In this document: one piece after another, positions 1 to 5,140 of the stretch
Position numbering within the stretch: position 1 is the stretch's first letter
Layout: the number at the start of each line of letters is the position of its first letter
Assembly (NCBI GenBank): GCA_023255615.1
Contig: JAHFLI010000032.1
Coordinates: forward strand, 850-9,821
DNA: 8,972 nucleotides
Reading direction: 5' to 3'
DNA from: Candidatus Woesearchaeota archaeon
GTDB lineage: Archaea; Nanobdellota; Nanobdellia; Woesearchaeales; JACQSR01
Translations under genes and position numbers: made by a program
Notes under the pieces: model-generated
The model's database searches: none
Told to the model about the DNA's origin: nothing
Seen by the model: only the letters and a program-made list of their open reading frames with translations

Positions 1-249
1 TATCTTGCGAATTTCGGACAAGGCGGCATAGGAAAAAAAACAGAGATAACCGATAAAGAAAAAGACATGTGTAAAACGCTCTCACCTTTTTTAATAAAGA
101 ATGGCATTCATTTTGCAGGACTTGATATAATCGATGGGTTTTTAATAGAGATCAATATCACCTGTCCTACGGGGATTCAACAGATTAATCATCTCGAGCA
201 TAAAACGCTCGAAAAAGATATTGTCCGCTATTTTGAGGCATTGTCATGA
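1..249 (+). CDS. gshB: Glutathione synthetase, C-terminal fragment (cut by window edge)
   Basis: This is the last 82 codons of an ATP-grasp protein whose start lies left of the window; the reading frame is open from base 1. GshB joins gamma-glutamylcysteine and glycine to make glutathione in the cytoplasm, using ATP. The segment aligns without gaps to the C-terminus of E. coli GshB as I remember it: a glycine-rich flexible loop (visible residues 1-12), then GLDII (40-44) and EINITCPTG (50-58). The Glu and Asn of EIN are the Mg-ATP ligands typical of the family (E. coli Glu281 and Asn283). Oddly, the loop lacks the arginines found at E. coli positions 233 and 241; Leu and Ile stand there instead. 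The stop overlaps the next gene's start as ATGA, so translation is probably coupled. Family assignment is strong; exact substrate is less certain because of the loop changes. Confidence 0.88.
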   Translation, partial: YLANFGQGGIGKKTEITDKEKDMCKTLSPFLIKNGIHFAGLDIIDGFLIEINITCPTGIQQINHLEHKTLEKDIVRYFEALS

Positions 250-1160
250 AAGCATTATCGATACACAAACTTGAAAAAACATACCGCAATGGTGTTGTTG
301 CTTTGAAGGGCATTTCGATGGACGTTGAAGAGGGTGATTTTTTTGGTTTGTTAGGACCAAATGGTGCAGGAAAAACAACAACAATAGGAATCCTTACTGG
401 ATTAGTAACAAAAACGGGTGGAACCGCTCAAGTGTTCGGAAAAGATATCGACAAGGAATTTGAAGAAGCAAAGCGATTAGTGGGAATTGTTCCTCAGGAA
501 ATGAATTTTAACATTTTTGAAAAAGTTATAGATATTGTTCTCGATCAAGCCGGATATTATGGTATTCCACGGGATATTGCATTATCTCGTGCAGAGAAAT
601 ATCTGAAGCAACTCGGATTGTGGGAGAAACGGACAGTCACTTCGCGAACTCTTTCTGGAGGAATGAAACGGAGATTAATGATTGCGCGTGGATTAATTCA
701 TCATCCTAAGCTGCTTATTTTAGATGAACCCACTGCAGGAGTTGATGTTGAATTACGACGAAGTATGTGGGATTTTCTCGTTGACTTAAATAAATCAGGA
801 ACAACAATTATTTTGACAACTCATTACCTTGAAGAAGCAGAGCAGTTGTGCAAGAGAATTGCGATTATTAATAAGGGAGAGATTATTGAGAACACTACAA
901 AAAAACAGCTTCTCTCTCAGCTGAATAGAGAAAGTTATGTCCTTGATCTATTGCATGGCATTAACAATGTCCCTGAAATCTTAGGTGTTACCATAACGAA
1001 GATCGATGAAAGCACTCTTGAGGTCCAGTTTCCTTCAGGGAAATCTATTACTGCTCTTTTCAAAGAACTCGAGCGACATGGGATCATTATCAAAAGTATG
1101 AGAACGAAAACAAATCGTCTTGAGGAACTCTTCCTTGATTTGGTGGAGGATAAAAAATGA
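246..1160 (+). CDS. yadG: ABC transporter ATP-binding protein, YadG-like
   Basis: This is the nucleotide-binding subunit of an ABC-2 type exporter. It hydrolyses ATP at the inner face of the membrane to drive the permease encoded next. All functional motifs are present in its 304 residues: Walker A GPNGAGKTT (37-45), Q-loop Gln84, signature LSGGM (136-140), Walker B ending LILDEP (157-162), D-loop AGVD (164-167) and H-loop His193. A C-terminal extension of about 90 residues ends in RLEELFLDLV. Length, motif context (for example GYYGIPRD, MKRRLMIARGL, DVELRRSMW) and the tail match E. coli YadG (308 residues) closely from memory. GAGG at 235-238, seven bases before the ATG, supports the start. 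It overlaps gshB and the permease gene by 4 bases each. The transported substrate of YadGH is not established, so none is assigned. Confidence 0.95.
   Translation: MKALSIHKLEKTYRNGVVALKGISMDVEEGDFFGLLGPNGAGKTTTIGILTGLVTKTGGTAQVFGKDIDKEFEEAKRLVGIVPQEMNFNIFEKVIDIVLDQAGYYGIPRDIALSRAEKYLKQLGLWEKRTVTSRTLSGGMKRRLMIARGLIHHPKLLILDEPTAGVDVELRRSMWDFLVDLNKSGTTIILTTHYLEEAEQLCKRIAIINKGEIIENTTKKQLLSQLNRESYVLDLLHGINNVPEILGVTITKIDESTLEVQFPSGKSITALFKELERHGIIIKSMRTKTNRLEELFLDLVEDKK
1145..1150 (+). promoter_or_regulatory. Ribosome binding site of the permease gene
   Basis: GGAGGA lies inside the end of the ATPase gene, 6 bases before the ATG at 1157. It fixes the permease start at the 4-base ATGA overlap and fits translational coupling of the two transporter subunits, which are needed in matched amounts. 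Confidence 0.75.
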
Positions 1161-1924
1161 AATCTGATCTTATTTCTCTGTACACCATCTTGCACAAAGA
1201 AGTTACCAGATTTCTTCGCATATGGACTCAGACGTTGCTTCCTTCTGCGATTACCATGACACTGTACTTTATTATTTTTGGTCGATTTATTGGATCTCGT
1301 ATTAATGATATTCAAGGTTTTTCCTATATTAATTTCATCGCGCCAGGTTTAATTATGATGGCCGTTATTACGAATTCCTATTCAAATGTAGTTTCTTCGT
1401 TCTTTGGATCAAAATTTCAGCGTAATATTGAAGAAATTCTGGTTTCACCAACACCGACCTGGGTCATTATTGTTGGCTATGCTGTCGGCGGGGTGTTGCG
1501 AGGATTAATCGTTGGATTATTGGTCACGTTAGTCTCGTTGTTTTTTACCAAGCTGGTCATTTACAATATCATCCTTGTCATTCTCTTTGTTTTTCTCACC
1601 TCATTAGTATTCTCATTAGCAGGATTGCTGAATGGCATTTTTGCAAAATCTTTTGATGATGTTTCAATTGTGCCAACCTTTGTATTAACTCCTCTGACTT
1701 ATTTAGGCGGCATTTTTTATTCCCTTTCTGTTTTACCGCCGGTCTGGCAATTTATTTCTCAATTTAATCCGATACTCTATATGGTGAATGGTTTTCGGTA
1801 TGGATTTCTCGGATTCTCAGACATTTCTGTTACTCTTGGACTAAGCTTCTTGGTCGGTTTTGTGGTTATTTTATTTTGGCTGAATTGGTATTTTATTGAG
1901 AAAGGAGTTGGTCTACGGACTTAG
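1157..1924 (+). CDS. yadH: ABC-2 type transporter permease, YadH-like
   Basis: This is the membrane subunit that pairs with the preceding ATPase. The 255 residues form about six hydrophobic segments (roughly 25-46, 58-78, 102-130, 135-162, 171-190 and 224-247). The conserved ABC-2 membrane signature spans about 155-218 and includes LAGLLNGIFAKSF, VPTFVLTPLTYLGG and GFRYGFLG. The amphipathic N-terminus (FLRIWTQTLLP) and the segment FGSKFQRNIEE, which probably contacts the ATPase, also match E. coli YadH (256 residues), as does the C-terminal GLR motif. The protein therefore appears complete and highly conserved relative to a gammaproteobacterial family, which is surprising beside an archaeal ATP synthase operon. 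The cargo is unknown. Its place between glutathione genes makes a thiol- or glutathione-linked cargo an attractive but untested idea. Confidence 0.94.
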   Translation: MKSDLISLYTILHKEVTRFLRIWTQTLLPSAITMTLYFIIFGRFIGSRINDIQGFSYINFIAPGLIMMAVITNSYSNVVSSFFGSKFQRNIEEILVSPTPTWVIIVGYAVGGVLRGLIVGLLVTLVSLFFTKLVIYNIILVILFVFLTSLVFSLAGLLNGIFAKSFDDVSIVPTFVLTPLTYLGGIFYSLSVLPPVWQFISQFNPILYMVNGFRYGFLGFSDISVTLGLSFLVGFVVILFWLNWYFIEKGVGLRT

Positions 1925-1928
1925 GAGG
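1923..1928 (+). promoter_or_regulatory. Ribosome binding site of the GST gene, overlapping the permease stop
   Basis: A perfect AGGAGG starts inside the TAG stop of the permease gene (1922-1924) and sits 7 bases before the GST start at 1936. It implies strong initiation and a continuous operon, with no space for a separate promoter. Confidence 0.8.
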
Positions 1929-1935
1929 AAAAACT

Positions 1936-2556
1936 ATGTTAAAAATTTATGGAAACAGAAGATCAGGAAATTCAAATAAAGTAGAATATGTTGCGATCAG
2001 TTTGGGAATGGAGTATGAGTACAAAGAGATGGATTTTCAGAAAGACCTGAAAACACCATGGTACCTTGCTATTCATCCTTCAGGAAAGGTTCCTTCAATT
2101 GATGATGACGGTTTTATTTTGTTTGAGAGTGGAGCTATTGTTAGATATTTGTGTGATAAAAAAGGAAGTTCGTTGTATCCAAAAGGGTTGAAAGAAAGAG
2201 CATTGGTCGATCAGTGGACGGATTTTTCTGTTCAGCATGTGGGCAGTTCAATGAGTAAAGTGGCCTTTGCAAAAATCTTTGGGCCAATGATGGGAAAACC
2301 AATAGATGAGAAAGGATTAGCTGAGGGAAAAGAGTTATTGGATCGGTATTTGCCTATTGTGAACAATCAGTTGCACAAACATCCGTACTTAACAGGAAAA
2401 GAATTAACCCTTGCTGATTTGAATTTGTTTGCGTCATTGGAATACGCTGATGCGTGCGAATACGATCTCTCGGCATGCCCTGCGCTGAACACATGGAGAA
2501 TGCATTTGCAGTCGATGGACTTTTTTAAGAAACTCAAAGAAAACAAAGGGAAATAA
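1936..2556 (+). CDS. Glutathione S-transferase family protein
   Basis: A cytosolic enzyme expected to bind glutathione and conjugate or reduce electrophilic substrates. The N-terminal thioredoxin-like domain (about 1-75) has the serine-type active site: RRSGNSNKV at 8-16, with Ser10 or Ser13 as the likely catalytic residue. It also has the cis-proline motif KVPSI (51-55) and the glutathione-binding pair Glu64-Ser65 in FESGAI. The all-helical C-terminal domain (about 88-200) contains the N-capping box LTLADL (157-162) with Asp161. At 206 residues it is full length for the theta/phi-like bacterial class. An excellent SD precedes it, and it lies 11 bases after the permease stop. The specific substrate cannot be read from sequence. 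Relatives such as SspA-like or isomerase-type GSTs are alternatives, but the serine motif favours a theta/phi-like transferase. Confidence 0.9.
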   Translation: MLKIYGNRRSGNSNKVEYVAISLGMEYEYKEMDFQKDLKTPWYLAIHPSGKVPSIDDDGFILFESGAIVRYLCDKKGSSLYPKGLKERALVDQWTDFSVQHVGSSMSKVAFAKIFGPMMGKPIDEKGLAEGKELLDRYLPIVNNQLHKHPYLTGKELTLADLNLFASLEYADACEYDLSACPALNTWRMHLQSMDFFKKLKENKGK

Positions 2557-2560
2557 ACAT

Positions 2561-2806
2561 ATGAATATTGCAGAAAAAGTGAAGCAGAAAATTGAGAACG
2601 CACTTCCCGGATCGGACGTTTCTGTTCACGATGAAAGTGCCGGACACGCGGATCATGAACCTGGAGCACATCTTGAGGTTTCCGTTACCTATGCTGGCTT
2701 TGAGGGAAAACCGCTTCTTGCTCAGCATCGGATGATCACGGAGATATTGCGCGACGAACTTCAGGGAATTGTTCATGCATTGCGTCTTCATACAAAGGTG
2801 AAATAA
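2561..2806 (+). CDS. bolA: BolA family protein, short form
   Basis: An 81-residue BolA domain with little else, the size of the short BolA2/IbaG forms. Hallmarks are FEGKPLLAQHRM (47-58) and the near-invariant histidine in GIVHALRL (His72). The variable loop carries several histidines (His29, His32, His37); in BolA proteins a His or Cys there helps bind a [2Fe-2S] cluster shared with a monothiol glutaredoxin. Such a partner is encoded directly downstream, and the two genes overlap by one base in TAATG. The likely role is Fe-S cluster trafficking or iron sensing in the cytoplasm as a BolA-Grx heterodimer. AAAGGG at 2545-2550, ten bases upstream, supports the start. Family assignment is firm; the precise BolA subtype is not, so the symbol is generic. 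Confidence 0.9.
   Translation: MNIAEKVKQKIENALPGSDVSVHDESAGHADHEPGAHLEVSVTYAGFEGKPLLAQHRMITEILRDELQGIVHALRLHTKVK
2797..2801 (+). promoter_or_regulatory. Ribosome binding site of the glutaredoxin gene
   Basis: GGTGA lies in the last codons of bolA, four bases before the glutaredoxin ATG at 2806. The same GGTGA-type site is used at several ATPase junctions on the other strand, which suggests that both blocks are adapted to the same translation machinery. Confidence 0.6.
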
Positions 2807-3132
2807 TGGAAGCGAAATTAAAAGAACGCATTGAACAGTTAATTCATTCGAAACGAATCTTTTTGTTTATGAAAGGTAATCCTGATGCGCCGCAATGCGG
2901 TTTTTCAGCGAATGTTGCTGGTATTCTTCATACTCTTCATGCAGACTTTGGATCGTTTGACATCTTAAGCGATGATGTTATGCGACAGGGAGTAAAAGAG
3001 TTCAGTAACTGGCCGACATTTCCACAACTCTATATCGATGGAGAATTAGTTGGTCGAAGCGATATTGTAACCGAGATGTATCATTCCGGAGAATTGAAAA
3101 AGATGCTGGAGAAAAAACCGTCAGTACTCTAG
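2806..3132 (+). CDS. grxD: Monothiol glutaredoxin, CGFS type (Grx4/GrxD family)
   Basis: A single-domain 108-residue thioredoxin fold that binds a [2Fe-2S] cluster as a glutathione-ligated dimer, or with BolA, and passes it to client proteins. The active site is CGFS at 31-34, preceded by the family motif MKGNPDAPQ (22-30), whose Lys23 contacts glutathione. WPTFPQLYIDGELVG (69-83) and SDI (85-87) complete the glutathione site. At position 84 the usual second Gly of the GG-C/S-D loop is Arg, a notable change. The closest remembered relative is E. coli GrxD. It is the last gene of the plus-strand operon, overlaps bolA by one base, and ends three bases from the convergent atpD stop. The pairing with bolA strongly supports an Fe-S role. 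Confidence 0.94.
   Translation: MEAKLKERIEQLIHSKRIFLFMKGNPDAPQCGFSANVAGILHTLHADFGSFDILSDDVMRQGVKEFSNWPTFPQLYIDGELVGRSDIVTEMYHSGELKKMLEKKPSVL
3112..3117 (-). terminator. Possible T-run terminator for the ATPase operon
   Basis: Read on the minus strand, six consecutive T lie about 20 bases after the atpD stop, inside the glutaredoxin coding end, with a second five-T run beyond (3097-3101). Archaeal RNA polymerase can terminate at short T-runs without a hairpin. No strong hairpin is visible. This is only a candidate. Confidence 0.3.
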
Positions 3133-3135
3133 AAA

Positions 3136-3756
3136 TCAAATTCTTTTCTTAATTAATTTTAATCGTGAGAAATTCTCTCGTTCCATTTCTTCCAAACGCA
3201 TTCTGATGTAGGCAGCGTCTTTTTCCATTTTTGGAATGACAATTTGTTCGAGCGCATTGACTTTTCGCTTTGTTTTCTCAATTTCATGCAATAATTTTTT
3301 CATTGTTGTTTCTACTTCTGCTGCAACAATGACTTTTTGCACAACTTTTTCATACGCAGAAGCGGTTTCATCGATTTTAATAGAGGAAGAAAGCAGTCCA
3401 TAGCCACGGTCCATAAACTCCTTTTCCTTTACATCTGCAGAAATCTTGGGAACACGTAATCCCATGACATTTTTCTCTGATAATTCAATATGCGGATGAT
3501 CTTTTATTGCAAGTGCAATGGATTGAATATGTAGATCATTCTCGACTGTTCGCGTAATGGACATTTTATGAAGCGCTTCTTTGTAGATCTGCGTTAATTC
3601 TCCCCGAGACTCTTTGACTTTTTTGAGCAACTCAAAGAATTCGAGAATTAGTCCATCACGTTTTTTCTTGAGCAAATTATATCCTGATTTTGCTAACTTA
3701 ATCTTTTTCTTTAACGCAATGAGTTCGCTTCTGGTTGGTTTAACGGTTGCAGCCAT
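3136..3756 (-). CDS. atpD: A-type ATP synthase subunit D (central rotor shaft)
   Basis: Subunit D forms the long coiled-coil shaft that rotates inside the A3B3 head and couples catalysis to ion flow. The 206-residue product shows the family layout. An N-terminal helix begins PTRSELIALKKKIKLAKSGY (7-26) and leads to LLKKKRD. A central less-helical part (about 70-130) follows. The C-terminal helix has TKRKVNALEQIVIPKM (about 162-177) and LEEMERENFSRLKLIKK near the end. Its ATG overlaps the atpB stop by one base (TAATG), with AAAGGA 8 bases upstream. It is the last gene of the operon, as usual in archaea. Nothing unusual is seen in the protein. The name refers to A/V-type subunit D, not the F-type beta subunit sometimes also called atpD. 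Confidence 0.95.
   Translation of the reverse strand: MAATVKPTRSELIALKKKIKLAKSGYNLLKKKRDGLILEFFELLKKVKESRGELTQIYKEALHKMSITRTVENDLHIQSIALAIKDHPHIELSEKNVMGLRVPKISADVKEKEFMDRGYGLLSSSIKIDETASAYEKVVQKVIVAAEVETTMKKLLHEIEKTKRKVNALEQIVIPKMEKDAAYIRMRLEEMERENFSRLKLIKKRI
3141..3160 (+). terminator. Possible T-rich terminator for the glutathione operon
   Basis: A T-rich stretch begins eight bases after the glutaredoxin stop and lies within the 3' end of atpD on the opposite strand (two TT/TTTT clusters, then TTAATTAATTTT). It would suit archaeal hairpin-free termination. There is no clear GC-rich stem, so a bacterial intrinsic terminator is unlikely. Confidence 0.3.
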
Positions 3757-5129
3757 TACTCTGTTCCTTTCCAGTATTTTTCTTTTAATTCAGGAGAAAT
3801 TCTGGATAATTCACGTTTCGGGAACTTTGCCAGTAATTTCCAACCAATGTCGAGCGTTTGCTGAATCGAACGATCTTCTCGGTTGCTTTGTCTCACCACA
3901 TTGTCCTCAAACTCCGCTGCAAAATGAAGCAAGCGTCGATCCCTCTCTGATAATGCTTCTTCTCCGACAATGGCAACTAAACCTCGTAAATCTCGACCTT
4001 CTGCATAAAATGCGTAAAGCTGATCAGACACTTGTTTGTGATCATCTCGTGTTTTCTTTCCACCAATTCCTGAGTTCATCAATCTCGATAAAGAAGGAAG
4101 AACATCGACTGGAGGATAGACTCCTCGTCGGTGCAACTCCCTGGATAACACAATCTGTCCTTCGGTGATATATCCTGTTAAATCCGGTATGGGATGTGTA
4201 ATATCATCTCCAATCATGGTGAGGATAGGCACTTGCGTAATCGAACCTTTTCTTCCTTTAATCATACCGGCACGTTCGTAAATTGAAGCCAGATCAGTAT
4301 ACATATATCCCGGATATCCTCGTCGTCCAGGAACTTCTTCTCGTGCTGCTCCAATCTCACGCAAACTTTCACAGTAATTCGTTAAATCGGTCAAAATAAC
4401 AAGCACGTGCATATCATGTTCATAGGCGAGATATTCTGCTGCCGTTAACGCCATGCGTGGGGTAATTAATCGTTCTACTGCAGGATCATCCGCTAAATTC
4501 AAAAAAACAACTGCGCGTTCAAGAGCCCCAGTTTCTTCAAAGTCTCTCATAAAATACTGCGCTTCTTCGTTTGTAATTCCCATTCCGGCAAATACGATGG
4601 CAAACTTTGCTCCTTCTCCAACCACTTTTGATTGTCGAGCAATCTGTAATGCGATCTCATTATGTGGTAAACCAGATCCAGAGAAAATCGGCAATTTCTG
4701 ACCACGAACGAGAGTATTCATTGCATCTACGGTGGATACTCCCGTCTGAAAAAATTCTGATGGAGAATTTCGTGAGAAGGGATTAATTGCTGCTCCGATA
4801 ATTTCTACTCTCTTTTCTGGAACAATTTCAGGACCACCATCAATCGGCTTTCCTGCTCCAGACAGAATTCTTCCGAGCATGTCTTTAGAAACAGCAAGCT
4901 TAATATTTTCGCCTAAGAATTTGACTTTTGTTTCTTTATCAATTCCTGAGGTTCCTTCGAATACTTGGACAACCACAATGTCCTTTGAGGTATCAAGAAC
5001 CTGTCCGTTCTTTATTTCTCCCGAGGGGAGCTGAATACGGACGAGATCGGCGTATCCAATCGGTTCTGTATTCTTCACGAAGATTAATGGTCCGGCAATC
5101 TTTTCAATGGTTTTGTACTCTTTTAACAT
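3756..5129 (-). CDS. atpB: A-type ATP synthase subunit B (non-catalytic head subunit)
   Basis: Subunit B alternates with A in the soluble head; it shapes the catalytic interface and contributes an arginine finger. Numbering from the ATG at 5129 gives 457 residues: the N-terminal beta-barrel begins MLKEYKTI, the usual archaeal opening; GSGLPHNEIALQIARQ (151-166) replaces a working P-loop; PSLSRLMNSG (345-354) contains the probable arginine finger Arg349. Motifs GYPGYMYTDLA and ERAGMIKGRKGSITQ are typical. A GTG at 5138 would add three residues, but it lies inside the GGGTGA ribosome site that perfectly serves the ATG, so I choose the ATG. The gene follows atpA after five bases and overlaps atpD by one base. 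The name refers to A/V-type subunit B. Confidence 0.96.
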   Translation of the reverse strand: MLKEYKTIEKIAGPLIFVKNTEPIGYADLVRIQLPSGEIKNGQVLDTSKDIVVVQVFEGTSGIDKETKVKFLGENIKLAVSKDMLGRILSGAGKPIDGGPEIVPEKRVEIIGAAINPFSRNSPSEFFQTGVSTVDAMNTLVRGQKLPIFSGSGLPHNEIALQIARQSKVVGEGAKFAIVFAGMGITNEEAQYFMRDFEETGALERAVVFLNLADDPAVERLITPRMALTAAEYLAYEHDMHVLVILTDLTNYCESLREIGAAREEVPGRRGYPGYMYTDLASIYERAGMIKGRKGSITQVPILTMIGDDITHPIPDLTGYITEGQIVLSRELHRRGVYPPVDVLPSLSRLMNSGIGGKKTRDDHKQVSDQLYAFYAEGRDLRGLVAIVGEEALSERDRRLLHFAAEFEDNVVRQSNREDRSIQQTLDIGWKLLAKFPKRELSRISPELKEKYWKGTE

Positions 5130-5134
5130 TACAT

Positions 5135-5140
5135 TCACCC
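5135..5140 (-). promoter_or_regulatory. Ribosome binding site of atpB containing the atpA stop codon
   Basis: On the minus strand GGGTGA ends five bases before the ATG at 5129. The atpA stop codon TGA is the last three bases of this site, so a ribosome finishing atpA sits on the atpB initiation region. This also argues against the overlapping GTG at 5138 as the true start. Confidence 0.7.

Noticed and set aside
935..1315. A 126-codon minus-strand open frame across the yadG/yadH junction
   Set aside because: Lys/Arg/Ser-rich product with no family resemblance, antisense to two clearly real genes.
1..3132. An insertion sequence, integrase or attachment site explaining arrival of the bacterial block
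   Set aside because: No transposase or integrase fragment, tRNA gene or obvious direct or inverted repeats were found at the visible right boundary; the left boundary is outside the window.
3130..3200. A hairpin-type (bacterial intrinsic) terminator at the convergent junction
   Set aside because: Only short imperfect palindromes such as GAGAA-A-TTCTC are visible, with a one-base loop and no GC-rich stem followed by a T-run, so no hairpin terminator can be supported.
3614..4168. A 184-codon open frame on the plus strand opposite atpD and atpB
   Set aside because: It is antisense to two well-conserved ATPase genes, has no recognisable motifs and no plausible ribosome site, and its composition mirrors the reverse complement of those genes.
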